Assembly: GCF_024166365.1 (NCBI RefSeq)
Contig: NC_064825.1
Span: 101,756,480 to 101,820,479 of the forward strand
From: Elephas maximus indicus
Lineage: Eukaryota; Chordata; Mammalia; Proboscidea; Elephantidae
Length of the DNA stretch: 64,000 bases
Reading direction: 5' to 3'
Shown: piece by piece, positions 47,301-51,965 of the stretch
Layout: every line of letters begins with the position of its first letter
Position numbering within the stretch: position 1 is the stretch's first letter
Made by a program: the position numbers and the translations under genes
Notes under the pieces: model-generated
The model's input: only the letters and a program-made list of their open reading frames with translations
Databases searched by the model: none
What the model was told of the DNA's origin: nothing

Positions 47301-50300
47301 GAAGAGAAAATGAGTTTCCACTCAAGGGCCATTTCCAAAGAGGTGGCAGTGGCTGACTGAAGCTCTGTATTGAGAAGCACTCTGAGTCACCACTCAGGAT
47401 CAACAGGAAGATGTGCCATAATCCATTGCCGATGTCAACCACGGGCAGAAGATAGGTAGTGGTGGCCAAATATTTGCCATTCCCATGGGGGTGTATAAGG
47501 TACGGTTAAGAGCATGGAGCTTTATAGTCCATGGCGCTGCCACTTGCTAACTGTATGATCTTGGGCACGTGTCTTAAGCTCTCTAAGCTTTAATTTCTTT
47601 ATCGGGAAAATACACATTGCAGTTCTGCACTTACTGAGCACAACCGTTGTGAAGATGAAAAGTGATGGTGCATGTAAAACTCTTAGCACACTGCCTGGTC
47701 CACGACAGGCACTTACTAAATGGGCACACTCATTCCTTTTTAGAATAGCGCACAAGATGAGAGAAGAGACATGTGGGTGGCACGGGAAGAGCTGGTTAGG
47801 GTATGGTAGATTTCAGAGGCTAAGGGTAGCTACTTCAGGTAGACCTACAGAGGAACTTCCCGGCTGTCCACCATTTATCAGGAGCAACTTATCTGGCACA
47901 GCAGGGGGAAAAGAGGAAACAGATGGAAGTTCAGAGAGAGGTGAGCAGGGAGGAGTGAGTTTTACGAAGGAGGGACACTGCCAGGAGAATGAACAAGACA
48001 TCGGTGACCTTGAGGGGAGGAAGCCAGCGTGGGAAGCTGGGGAAGAGGAAGTGGAGACTGAGAGTAAGAGCTACTCCCTGGACAAGTGTGGCTCAAGAAA
48101 AGAGAACAGGACAGTTGCTAATCAGGGTGGGCAGCAGGGATGCAAGGTCTGTTTTTCCAAAGGCACGTGGAGGTAAAGGGGGCGAGTGAGAGGTGGAGAG
48201 GTGATGTGGGACAAAGCCAGAGTCGGGGACTTGAGGAAATAAATGAGCCCCTTGGAGTGGATGCCATGAGTTTTAGGCCCTGTATCTGGCCAGGGTGGGG
48301 TCCCTGAGTGGTGCAAACTGTTAATGATCTCGGCTGCTAACTGAAAGTTTGGAAGTTTGAGTCTACCCAGAGGCACCTCGGAAGAAAGGCCTGGTGATCT
48401 ACTTCCCAAAAAATCATCCATTGAAAACCCTATGGAGTGCAATTCTACTCCAACACACATGGGGCCGCCGGGAGTTAGAGTCGCCTAGGCGGCAGCTGGT
48501 TTCACTATTATCTGGACAGGGCGAAGGGGAGGCCCGTCTGAGATAGGGGATGGCTTTTGGAACAGGCTGGTTCACAGAGCTGCCTGCAGACAGGGCTAAG
48601 GCATTGCATGATGCCCGGGGGCGCTGTTCACCTAGACTGTGAGGTCACAGCCAGGAGAGCTGCAAGAGGGGAGGAACAGCACAGAGCCTGGAGCTTGGAT
48701 GTGCACCCACCTTCAGTGCTGCTTAGGAGCCCTGGTGGTGCAGTGGCTAAGAGCTCAGCTGCTAACCAAAAGATTGGCAGTTCAAATTCACCAACCTTGG
48801 AAACTCTATAGGGCAGTTCTAATCTATGCTATAGGGTCACTGTGCATCGGAATCAACTGGATGGCAACGGCTTTAGTGCTGACAAGAGGCACTGGTGGTG
48901 CAGTGGTTAAGCGCTCAATTGCTAACTGAAAAGTCAGCAGTTCCAACCCACCAGCCACTCCAACAGAGAAAAGACCTGGCAATCTGCTCTGAAAAGATTA
49001 CAGCATAGAAAACCCTAGGGGGCAGTTCTACTCTGTCCTGTAGAGTCACTGTGAGGTGGAATTGACTTGACAGCAAAGGGTTTGGGTTTGGTTTTAGTGC
49101 TGACAGGTCCCTGGGAGCATGGAATAGAGGTCCCTGGGTGATGCAAATGGTTAACACACTTGGTTGCCAAATGAAAGTTTGGAGGTTCAAGGCCACCCAG
49201 AGGTGCCTTGGAAGAAAGGCCTGGCAATCTACGTCTGAAAGATCGTACATTGAAAATCCTATAAAGTACAGTTCTACTCTGACACACATAGGGTCAACAT
49301 GAGTTAGAATCAACTCAATGGCAGCTGGTTTTATTTTTTAGCATGGGTCAACTTACCTGACAGCTTGGTACCTCATTCACTCACTCTGTGAAATGGGATT
49401 AACTCATTCTCAGGAGTCTCTCTAAGATTTTAACGATTTGATGTAGGTTAAAGGGCCTTGCACAATGCTCGGCACACAGCAGGTGTCCAGCAAATGTTTG
49501 TTCCCTTTCTATTCATTTCCCCGAGGGGAACACTAGGGCCTAGAATGGGGACGAGACTTATTCAAGGTCTCACATGAAGTGAGTGGTGGAGGGGAGATTA
49601 GGACCCAGCTCTCCTGATGCCTCAACCCAGTACCCTCTGCTTAGGAAGAGCTAACTTCTTCTAAGTGCTCACTAAACATAGTTTCAGTAGCTTCTTCAGT
49701 ATTATCTCATTTAATCCTCACATCTGTAGGAGGTAGGTCCTGGTATCCTAGTTCTACAGATGAGCAAACTGAGGCTCAGAAAGGTTAAAGCTAAATGTCT
49801 GGTTTTGCCTAAGGTCACATAGCTTGGAAGTGTTAGAGCTGGGACTCAAATCTAGGCCTGTAAGATTCCAGGGCCCAAGTTTTAACTACAAGGCCAGGAA
49901 TGGAACTAGGATGGGTGCCCCTTGGCCGGGCAGCTCACCACTTGCCCCCCTTCTGCAGTGCCCTCACGAAGCCTCCTGTTCTATGATGAGGGAGCAGGCT
50001 CATGGGATGATGGCCACAGAGCCCTGCTGCCCGTGGAGCCCCCGGATGGCTGGGAGATCAAGCCCGGGGGGCCAGCGGAGCAGCGGCCCCAGGACCATCT
50101 GCAGCATGACCTTCTGGACAGCACCCACGAGACCACCAAGTACCTGAGTGAGACCTGGCCGGAGGATGTCGGCGGAAACGGCACCAGCCCCGACTTCTCC
50201 CATCCCAAGGAGTGGTTCCATGAGAGGTGGGTGGGTGGCCTCACTCTTCCTGGGGTCCTGGGCTCCACCTGCCCTCTGCCCACCTCCAGTCCCCCACACC

Positions 50301-50472
50301 ACTCACACCCTCCCAAGGCCCCATCCCTCCCATGTCCAGACCCCCATGCAGAGGGGTGAGAGGATTCTCCCTGGGGTCATCCCTGCAGCACCCTCTCCCT
50401 TCCCCTGCTTCACCTGGCTTCTCTTCTCTCTCCAGGGATCTGGGCCCCAACACCACCATTAAACTCTCCTAG
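8228..50472 (+). CDS. CREB3L1: CREB3L1 (OASIS), ER membrane-anchored bZIP transcription factor, 12 coding exons
   Basis: Joining 8228-8329, 33061-33289, 37361-37545, 39971-40049, 41827-41984, 42863-43012, 43163-43221, 43429-43497, 45797-45896, 46835-46961, 49959-50226 and 50436-50472 gives 1563 nt, 520 codons plus TAG, with every intron GT-AG and every phase compatible. The product matches human CREB3L1 (519 aa, recalled) nearly throughout. Seen: acidic N-terminus, Ala-rich stretch (about 146-155), basic region 292-315 with N300/A304/Q305/S307/R308, zipper L318-F325-L332-L339-L346-L353, hydrophobic span about 375-395, RSLL at 423-426, sequons N493-G-T and N514-T-T. Known for the family: a type II ER protein cut by S1P then S2P in the Golgi; the freed N-terminal part enters the nucleus and drives secretory-pathway and collagen genes, notably in osteoblasts and astrocytes. 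The start has a strong Kozak context (G at -3 and +4). One residue is extra relative to human, near Val490. Confidence 0.97.
9011..10511. other. intron 1, mostly unique, with two MIRs
   Basis: Pyrimidine-rich sequence (9040-9240) grading into ordinary intron. MIR copies on the + strand lie at about 9725-9870 (TTTGTCTGTAAAATGGGAG) and 10320-10480 (TTTCCTCATCTGAAAAGTGG). Confidence 0.6.
10512..10720 (+). repeat. AfroSINE, type C
   Basis: Complete, with the CCATAAAAGATGACAGCC middle that marks this type. Confidence 0.9.
11081..11256 (-). repeat. AfroSINE, type A
   Basis: Preceded on the + strand by a 16-A run, the complement side of its terminal tract. Confidence 0.9.
11527..11746 (-). repeat. 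AfroSINE, type B
   Basis: Carries an 11-T expansion in the middle (11623-11633). Confidence 0.85.
12214..12262 (-). repeat. AfroSINE tail fragment
   Basis: Only the tail portion (AAACCAAACCTGTTGCCC and GAGTCGATTCCAGCT) remains. Confidence 0.6.
12499..12702 (-). repeat. AfroSINE, type B
   Basis: Full middle with GATTTTTTGGAAGTGGATCA and head end ACCACCCAGG. Confidence 0.9.
12808..12945 (+). repeat. L2 LINE 3' terminus
   Basis: AAGCTCCATGAGGGCAAGGA and the final GTGAATGAATAAATGAATGA are diagnostic. Confidence 0.75.
13305..13636 (+). repeat. L2 LINE 3' region
   Basis: Runs from CAGGGCCTTTGCATTTGC to ATAGGTGCTCAATA. Confidence 0.75.
13637..14214. other. intron 1 stretch of unclear origin
   Basis: AGTAAACCCCACCATAATGC at 13630-13649 recalls the end of a Tigger/pogo-like DNA transposon, but no matching opposite terminus was found. 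A CA-rich patch lies at 13746-13770. Confidence 0.3.
14215..14335 (-). repeat. L2 LINE 3' terminus
   Basis: CATTCCTTCAACAATTGGGC followed by a TGCTGGTGCCAGGCTTG segment. Confidence 0.55.
14493..14790 (+). repeat. tRNA-Gly-headed SINE (type G)
   Basis: GGTTCAGTGGTAGAATTCTC at 14500-14519 matches box A of tRNA-Gly. Then a segment resembling the RTE 5' region (GTGGTGGCTTGCG; GACTAGGAAAAAAGGCCTGG) and an eroded RTE-like tail. Confidence 0.8.
14800..16070. other. unique, GC-rich intron 1 stretch
   Basis: No repeat or coding exon that I can support. Long open frames on both strands reflect GC content. Confidence 0.5.
16075..16270 (+). repeat. MIR followed by L2 end
   Basis: TTGCTGTGTGACCTTGAGCA is MIR core; TTCTTTGAGGGCAAGGAGTG (from 16201) is an L2 3' end piece. 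Confidence 0.6.
16305..16505. repeat. purine-rich GGAA/GATG repeat tract
   Basis: About 200 bp almost free of C, made of degenerate GGAA, GAAG and GATGGATG units, a decayed microsatellite. Confidence 0.85.
16527..16698 (-). repeat. AfroSINE, type A
   Basis: Complete; the head end GCCAGCAGGGTTTCC is followed by a T-run. Confidence 0.9.
17163..17555 (+). repeat. MIR interrupted by an AfroSINE
   Basis: MIR parts at 17163-17282 (TTTTCCTCATCCATAAAGTA) and 17493-17555 (CATTGCCTGGCACACAGTAC) flank the SINE at 17283-17485. Confidence 0.75.
17283..17485 (+). repeat. AfroSINE, type B, with target duplication
   Basis: GTATAGG occurs at 17276-17282 and again at 17486-17492, flanking a complete SINE inside an MIR. 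Confidence 0.9.
17940..18500 (+). repeat. MIR interrupted by a type G SINE
   Basis: MIR begins about 17940 (GTTCAAATCTCGGCTC; CCTTATCCATAAAATAA), is broken at about 18058 and resumes at about 18400 (GTACCTGGCACATGCATATT). Confidence 0.7.
18060..18396 (+). repeat. tRNA-Gly-headed SINE (type G)
   Basis: The best copy. Head TTGGTTCAGTGGTAGAATTC, RTE 5'-like middle (AAGACAGACTAGGAAGAAAA) and RTE 3'-like tail (GGATGGCGCGGGACCAGGCA, then TAACAACAACAA). Confidence 0.85.
18703..18756. repeat. perfect 27-bp tandem duplication
   Basis: Two identical units at 18703-18729 and 18730-18756, each containing the palindrome AGGAAGCTTCCT-like AAGCTT core. Confidence 0.95.
18757..20404. other. mostly unique intron 1 stretch
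   Basis: Gene-free, GC-rich from about 19200; open frames at 19467-20191 have no recognisable domain and no splice-site support. Confidence 0.5.
20405..20487 (+). repeat. MIR fragment
   Basis: GAGCTGTGTGATCCTGGGAA core, truncated by the SINE that follows. Confidence 0.5.
20488..20671 (-). repeat. AfroSINE, type B
   Basis: Ends ACCACCCAGGGACTCCT; first of three consecutive minus-strand SINEs. Confidence 0.9.
20762..20950 (-). repeat. AfroSINE, type C
   Basis: Middle CTGCAATCTTTATGGGAGCA, head end CCACCAGGGCTCCTT. Confidence 0.9.
20964..21131 (-). repeat. AfroSINE, type A
   Basis: Complete copy starting in AAAAACCAAAACCAAACCCA. Confidence 0.92.
21138..21372 (-). repeat. MIR, nearly full length
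   Basis: Clear reverse MIR: ATCTCATTTAATCCTCACAA and GAGGCTCAGAGAGGTTAAGG. Confidence 0.8.
21373..22194. other. unique intron 1 stretch
   Basis: No repeat or gene recognised. Confidence 0.5.
22195..22330 (-). repeat. L2 LINE 3' terminus
   Basis: TCAACAAACATCTGAGCACC then TGTGTGCCTGGACCCATG, the reverse of an L2 end. Confidence 0.6.
22515..22632 (+). repeat. L2 LINE 3' terminus
   Basis: TTTTGAGGGCAGGAATTCAG to AAATACTGAATGAATGTG. Confidence 0.7.
22633..24879. other. repeat-poor intron 1 stretch
   Basis: GC-rich with a GTGT-rich patch (23290-23480), a CA run (23573-23600) and strongly C- or G-skewed tracts (24296-24350, 24410-24440). No exon with splice sites and a family match was found. 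Confidence 0.5.
23573..23600. repeat. (CA)n microsatellite
   Basis: CACACA run with one T interruption. Confidence 0.85.
24880..25480. promoter_or_regulatory. intronic CpG-rich island with paired CCAAT boxes
   Basis: Inside intron 1, a repeat-free GC/CpG-rich block carries GGGGCGGG-type GC boxes and two CCAAT elements facing each other: CTCATTGG at 25189-25196 and CCAATGAG at 25218-25225. Such a layout fits an alternative promoter or strong enhancer. No convincing coding exon follows it. Function is inferred from composition and motifs only. Confidence 0.5.
25880..25975 (+). repeat. MIR fragment
   Basis: TCACTGTGTGACCTTGTTAT and a CCTCAATAGCAAATCAGG remnant. Confidence 0.5.
26056..26247 (-). 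repeat. AfroSINE, type B
   Basis: GATTTTTTGGAAGTAGATTG middle; head end GCTGGGACTCCT. Confidence 0.9.
26250..27088. other. unique intron 1 stretch
   Basis: No repeat or gene recognised. Confidence 0.5.
27089..27282 (+). repeat. AfroSINE, type C
   Basis: GGAGCCCTGGTGGCAAAGTG head, AGAGATTTACAGCCTTGG middle, tail lacking the TCTACTCTGTCCTAT part. Confidence 0.88.
27294..27690 (+). repeat. AfroSINE split by another AfroSINE
   Basis: Head half 27294-27398 (GTCCCTGGGTGGTGCAAAAG) and tail half 27578-27690 (GAGATTACAGCCAAGAAAAC) belong to one + strand copy broken by the inner element. Confidence 0.8.
27399..27577 (-). repeat. AfroSINE, type C, nested
   Basis: Complete minus-strand copy (head end CACCAGGGCTCCT) lying inside the + strand SINE. 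Confidence 0.85.
27717..27928 (+). repeat. AfroSINE, type B
   Basis: Complete; TCTACTTCCAAAAAATCATC middle. Confidence 0.9.
28340..28950 (-). repeat. LTR-like segment with repeated octamer motifs
   Basis: On the - strand it has AATAAATTGCTTAACTG, a possible LTR polyadenylation signal. Three related units contain ATTTGCAT (28784-28791, 28821-28828) or ACTTGCAT (28874-28881). The termini are not clear, so this is only a candidate old endogenous-retrovirus LTR. Confidence 0.35.
29235..29650 (-). repeat. MIR interrupted by an AfroSINE
   Basis: AACAATTATTGAGCACTCAC before and GGCACTGCTCTAAGTGTTTT after the SINE; it continues to CAGGTCTCTCTGACTCCAGA. Confidence 0.85.
29269..29414 (+). repeat. AfroSINE, type A, with 8-bp target duplication
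   Basis: CTACATAC at 29261-29268 and 29415-29422 flanks the SINE and repairs the MIR when one copy is removed. Confidence 0.93.
29754..29963 (-). repeat. AfroSINE, type C
   Basis: TAAATCTTTACGGGAGCAGA middle, head end GTACCACCAAAGCTTCT. Confidence 0.9.
30145..30401 (-). repeat. tRNA-Gly-headed SINE (type G)
   Basis: The reverse strand shows GGTTCAGTGGTAGAATCTTT and GAGTTCGATTCCTGGCCA, boxes A and B of a tRNA-Gly-like head. The tail is short. Confidence 0.85.
30429..31775 (-). mobile_element. L1 LINE, 5'-truncated (ORF2 C-terminus and 3' UTR)
   Basis: The minus-strand frame ending at 31479 reads like the L1 ORF2 C-terminus ([37 protein letters not shown]). The stop is followed by about 1 kb of 3' UTR and a terminal A-run, seen as T-run plus GT repeat at 30438-30464. 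Everything upstream in the element is missing, so it cannot move by itself. Confidence 0.85.
31324..31375. repeat. duplicated 15-mer around a poly(A)/poly(T) tract
   Basis: TTTTTCACCTAAGAT occurs at 31324-31338 and 31361-31375, separated by G, 16 As and 5 Ts, inside the L1 3' UTR. Confidence 0.9.
31860..32045 (-). repeat. MIR
   Basis: GACTGTTCTAAGTGCTTTAC and a weak AACAGAGAGGTTAATTAAC. Confidence 0.7.
32555..32660 (-). repeat. MIR fragment
   Basis: AAGTGATTTGACCAAGGTCC and AGGACTAGAACCCAGTGTCC. Confidence 0.55.
32707..32990. repeat. GGT/GAT-rich degenerate repeat tract
   Basis: About 280 bp of TGG, TGA and GAT units with little C, ending about 70 bp before CREB3L1 exon 2. It is long and impure, so it may vary in length between individuals. 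Confidence 0.85.
33061..33289 (+). CDS. CREB3L1: CREB3L1 coding exon 2 (acidic activation region)
   Basis: Encodes residues 35-110 and the first base of codon 111. A polypyrimidine tract ending CCCATAG precedes it and GTAAGAGG follows. It is rich in Asp, Glu, Phe and Leu ([12 protein letters not shown]), as expected for a transactivation domain. It ends with a psi-K-x-E motif, IKME at 103-106, a possible SUMO site. Confidence 0.97.
33513..33685. repeat. MER5A-like DNA transposon relic
   Basis: CAAGTGTGGTCCCTAGACCA to TCTGAGAACCACTG matches the non-autonomous hAT-Charlie family MER5A. Lies in intron 2. Confidence 0.75.
33965..34563. repeat. three adjacent MIR copies
   Basis: About 33965-34075 (+, CAGTTTCTTCATCTACGAAC), 34078-34285 (-, reverse tail with GGAACTTGGGACCAAG) and 34325-34563 (+, TGCTGTGTGACCTTGGGCAA). 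Confidence 0.7.
34678..35031 (+). repeat. AfroSINE, type C, split by another AfroSINE
   Basis: Head half ends at 34770 and the rest resumes at 34939; between them sits the nested minus-strand SINE and one copy of the 12-bp duplication. Confidence 0.9.
34771..34926 (-). repeat. AfroSINE, type A, nested, with 12-bp target duplication
   Basis: CATAAAGATTAC at 34759-34770 and 34927-34938 flanks it exactly. The duplicated sequence is the middle of the older type C SINE. Confidence 0.95.
36370..36450 (-). repeat. MIR fragment
   Basis: GGCACTGTGTTAAGTGCTTT and TCTATTTAATCCTCATAACC, cut off by the SINE fragment that follows. Confidence 0.7.
36451..36560 (-). repeat. AfroSINE, type B, both ends missing
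   Basis: Only the middle and part of the head remain (GATTTTTTGGAAGAAGATCA, TGGACTTGAACCTCCAACTG). Confidence 0.8.
36624..36818 (+). repeat. AfroSINE, type C
   Basis: AGACTTGGTGGCGCAGTGG head; its tail skips the TCTACTCTGTCC part, as does the copy at 27089. Confidence 0.88.
36827..37035 (+). repeat. AfroSINE, type B
   Basis: Starts only 9 bp after the previous SINE in the same orientation. Confidence 0.9.
37045..37130 (-). repeat. MIR fragment
   Basis: GTACAGATGAGGAACTAAGG and CTCAGAGAGGTTTAGC. Confidence 0.65.
37361..37545 (+). CDS. CREB3L1: CREB3L1 coding exon 3
   Basis: Encodes residues 111-172 after a CCCCCCAG acceptor; the donor is GTGAGC. It contains [10 protein letters not shown] (VKQE at 128-131), a second psi-K-x-E motif beside an S-P dipeptide. 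A short alanine-rich run follows, coded by a GCC-rich stretch that could vary in length between individuals. Confidence 0.96.
38008..38024. repeat. poly(C) run
   Basis: A 16-base C homopolymer in intron 3; length is error-prone in sequencing. Confidence 0.85.
38270..38440 (+). repeat. AfroSINE, type A
   Basis: Head AAAACCTGGTGGCATAGTGG; ends in an interrupted T-run. Confidence 0.9.
38690..38800 (-). repeat. MIR fragment
   Basis: AGATAAGGAAACTGAGGCTC; decays after that. Confidence 0.55.
38900..39960. other. rest of intron 3
   Basis: AT-richer than its surroundings; 39260-39560 (CCTTTGCAGGTGCTCTTCCC) resembles a weak L2 segment. No gene seen. Confidence 0.45.
39971..40049 (+). CDS. CREB3L1: CREB3L1 coding exon 4
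   Basis: Encodes residues 173-198 and the first base of the codon for Glu199. Acceptor TTCCTTAG, donor GTAAGTGT. It carries a third psi-K-x-E motif, IKAE at 183-186. Confidence 0.96.
40314..40374. repeat. (CATC)n microsatellite
   Basis: About 60 bp of CATC/TATC units in intron 4. Confidence 0.85.
40375..40765 (-). repeat. two L2 3' ends
   Basis: GGCCCAGGCACTGGGGAAGC (about 40375-40460) and TTCATCAAACATCGATGAAG (about 40640-40765). Confidence 0.55.
40810..41015 (-). repeat. MIR
   Basis: AACTGAGGCTGTGAGAGGTTA and GGACTTGAACTTGGGTCTC. Confidence 0.7.
41827..41984 (+). CDS. CREB3L1: CREB3L1 coding exon 5
   Basis: Encodes residues 199-251 after CTCCCCAG and ends at CAC before GTAAGG. It is Ser/Pro rich; [19 protein letters not shown] around 204-222 includes a TPPSS stretch that fits an FBXW7-type phosphodegron (T207, S211), a mode of turnover reported for CREB3L1/L2. 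That use here is inferred from the motif. Confidence 0.96.
42490..42691 (-). repeat. AfroSINE, type C
   Basis: Complete; 5' end carries a small TTAA duplication in the head region. Confidence 0.9.
42720..42855 (-). repeat. MIR, ending at the exon 6 acceptor
   Basis: CAGATGAGGACACTGAGGCT; the MIR ends within about 10 bp of the exon 6 splice site, so its sequence supplies part of the pyrimidine tract. Confidence 0.7.
42863..43012 (+). CDS. CREB3L1: CREB3L1 coding exon 6 (start of basic region)
   Basis: Encodes residues 252-301 exactly (phase 0 at both ends). It holds the family-specific segment before the bZIP ([20 protein letters not shown]) and the first half of the basic region, ending [10 protein letters not shown]. 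The N of the N-x7-R signature is residue 300. Confidence 0.97.
43163..43221 (+). CDS. CREB3L1: CREB3L1 coding exon 7 (basic region)
   Basis: Encodes residues 302-320 and two bases of Lys321. [19 protein letters not shown] supplies the DNA-contacting A304, Q305, S307 and R308 and the first zipper leucine, L318. The preceding intron is only 150 bp. Confidence 0.97.
43429..43497 (+). CDS. CREB3L1: CREB3L1 coding exon 8 (leucine zipper)
   Basis: Encodes residues 322-343 plus split codons at both ends (Lys321 and Arg344). It supplies zipper positions F325, L332 and L339. Acceptor TTCACAG, donor GTGGGTGG. Confidence 0.96.
43775..44095. repeat. two adjacent MER5-like DNA transposon relics
   Basis: 43775-43937 (TTTTCAGAGCGTGGCCCCCA to CTGAGAACCACTGG) and 43945-44095 (AGGCATCACCTGGGAGCCGG to AGTTTGAGAAACA), in intron 8. 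Confidence 0.7.
44145..44310 (+). repeat. MIR
   Basis: CTGGGCCTCAGTTTCCTGTC and AGTGCTTGGCATTTAATAAT. Confidence 0.75.
44381..44560 (-). repeat. AfroSINE, type A
   Basis: Preceded by an 18-A run; little diverged, so perhaps young. Confidence 0.92.
44939..45001 (+). repeat. AfroSINE tail fragment
   Basis: Only CATAGGGTCGCTATGAGTCGG and the terminal tract; a strongly 5'-truncated copy. Confidence 0.75.
45299..45475 (+). repeat. AfroSINE, type A
   Basis: Contains an internal GGCAGGAGGCAG duplication. Confidence 0.9.
45797..45896 (+). CDS. CREB3L1: CREB3L1 coding exon 9 (zipper end, start of membrane span)
   Basis: Encodes Arg344 (split) to Met377. It contains L346, L350 and L353 of the zipper, a linker ([15 protein letters not shown]) and the first hydrophobic residues of the transmembrane segment. 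Confidence 0.96.
46835..46961 (+). CDS. CREB3L1: CREB3L1 coding exon 10 (transmembrane segment)
   Basis: Encodes residues 378-419 and the A of Met420. [18 protein letters not shown] completes one membrane span of about 20 residues, the part cut by site-2 protease in this family. A short lumenal stretch follows. Acceptor CAACCAG, donor GTGAGTGC. Confidence 0.96.
47058..47160 (-). repeat. MIR fragment
   Basis: TTGCAGATGAGGAAACTGAG; weak beyond 47130. Confidence 0.6.
47505..47730 (+). repeat. MIR, nearly full length
   Basis: TAAGAGCATGGAGCTTTATA start, CACTGCCTGGTCCACGACAG end. Confidence 0.75.
47731..48296. other. intron 10 unique stretch
   Basis: No gene or repeat recognised. Confidence 0.45.
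48297..48504 (+). repeat. AfroSINE, type B
   Basis: First of four same-strand SINEs in 1.04 kb. Confidence 0.9.
48725..48872 (+). repeat. AfroSINE, type A
   Basis: Head AGGAGCCCTGGTGGTGCAGT, short middle. Confidence 0.9.
48884..49097 (+). repeat. AfroSINE, type C
   Basis: Starts 11 bp after the previous one; GAAAAGATTACAGCATAGAA middle. Confidence 0.9.
49128..49339 (+). repeat. AfroSINE, type B
   Basis: Last of the cluster; tail ends in TTTTATTTTTT. Confidence 0.9.
49390..49862. repeat. two MIR copies in opposite orientation
   Basis: 49390-49502 (+, GCTCGGCACACAGCAGGTGT) and 49660-49862 (-, TCATTTAATCCTCACATCTG), just before exon 11. Confidence 0.7.
49959..50226 (+). CDS. CREB3L1: CREB3L1 coding exon 11 (lumenal domain with S1P site)
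   Basis: Encodes residues 420-508 and two bases of Arg509. PSRSLLFYD at 421-429 holds the RSLL site-1-protease motif. The sequon N493-G-T is predicted to be glycosylated in the lumen. EDVGGNGT has one more residue than the recalled human EDGGNGT-like segment and accounts for the total of 520 rather than 519. Confidence 0.96.
50436..50472 (+). CDS. CREB3L1: CREB3L1 coding exon 12, C-terminus and stop
   Basis: Encodes the last 11 residues, [11 protein letters not shown], and TAG. It includes the second lumenal sequon, N514-T-T. The preceding intron is only 209 bp. Confidence 0.97.
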
Positions 50473-51160
50473 ACCATGCCAAGACCCAGGACACAGGACG
50501 GACCCCGACACCCAGAAGAGGGCTTGTCTCGCTCACCAACCCGGATCCGGCTTGCACCCCTGCCCCCTGGGGGTTCCCATCCCAGGAGAAAGGGCCCCAC
50601 TTCTCCCCAGCCCCTCTTTGCCCCATTCCCTGTCTGGGGCCTCTTCTGTCACCCCGACATTTGGACTGTTCCCTTGGGCCAACCACTCCTTTGTCACCTG
50701 TCCCTCCACAGCCATCCGTCCACAGACCACTCACTGGGTACCCTCCTCCTTCCTCCTAACTACCAACACAACCACTGCCTCCCCACCCCCGTGCACACAC
50801 ATACCACCATGCACACAACATGCACCCACACACTCCTCCTCACCCCACCTCCCACTGTACAGAGACCAAGAACAGAAATTGTTTGTAAATAATGAACCTT
50901 ATTTTTTATTATTGCCAAGCCCCTAAGATATTGTATTTTACAAGTCTCCCTCCTCCCCTCCCCCTCCCTTGTTTTATATTTTTTGAAGTTAGTGCGGGCT
51001 TTGCTGCTCCCTGGCCCAGGAAAGAGGGTCTGCCCCCCCCTCCCCTGGCCTCCCCCTGCTGCTGCCCAAGCCGCTGGGCCTTTTTAATTGCCAAACTGCT
51101 CCATCCATTAGCTCAGCACATGCTTTAAGAAGGCAAAATCAAAAAAAAAAAAAAAAAGAC
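50473..51160 (+). other. CREB3L1: CREB3L1 3' UTR
   Basis: From the stop codon through a C-rich stretch to an AT-rich block (TTTGTAAATAATG at 50882 and following) and a pyrimidine-rich part. The sequence resembles the human CREB3L1 3' end as I recall it. It appears to finish near an A-run at 51141-51157. No canonical AATAAA lies just before that A-run, so the exact cleavage site is uncertain. Confidence 0.7.
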
Positions 51161-51435
51161 GCAGCATCAATCCCTGACTTTGTACCTTTCTTCATGGGCG
51201 GTGGGGGTGGCGGTGGGTTGAGAGAGGAGGGAGTGGGAAGAGTAAATGGAGTTTCTAGTCTGTGAGGGGTGTGAGAAGGCATTTCTAGTGGGCTTCCCTC
51301 ACCCAGCCAGGTACAGAATTCAAACGTGATAGTCAAAGAATTCTGCAGCAATCCCCACACCCCAAGTCTCCTCCAAGTACCCACTACGGCTGGGTGCAGA
51401 AGCAGAGAGCATATAGGGACTTCTTGTGGGGATGG

Positions 51436-51722
51436 GAAGAAATACAACCAGAATGCTCCTTAGAAGCAAGGATGGCGAGACTTCCTCTCACGTACTTTGG
51501 ACATGTTATCAAGAGGGACTAGTCCCTGGAGAAGGACATCATGCTTGGGTCAGCAAAAAGAGGAAGATGCTCAATGAGATGGATTGACACGGTGGCTGCA
51601 ACAATAGGCTCAAGCATGACAAGGTTTGTGAGGATGGTGCAGGACAGGGCAGTGTTTTGTTCCATTGTACATAGGGAGGGTTGCTATGAGTTGGAACTGA
51701 TTCGACGGCATCTAACAACAGG
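51436..51722 (+). mobile_element. RTE/BovB-like LINE 3' end fragment
   Basis: CAGAATGCTCCTTAGAAGCA to GACGGCATCTAACAACAG is the same sequence that ends the long copy at 55130-55395. Only the last 290 bp are present. It begins about 280 bp after the CREB3L1 3' end. Confidence 0.88.
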
Positions 51723-51965
51723 GATGGGAACTATAGCATTTAGCACCTACAGTGGGCAGGCACTGTGCTAGGTGCTGGGTGCACAGTGTCTATTTTGGTT
51801 CTCCTAAAACCTACCAATTTCTTAGTCCTTGTAGCCTTTGCCTCAGCTGGATCAAAGGCACGGATTTTGGAGTAGAAAGAGCTGGGTTCAAGACCTAGAG
51901 CAGCTACCTGTGTGGTAGGAAGAATTCTAATATGGCATCCAAGATGCCTGCCCTCTGGTGTACAT

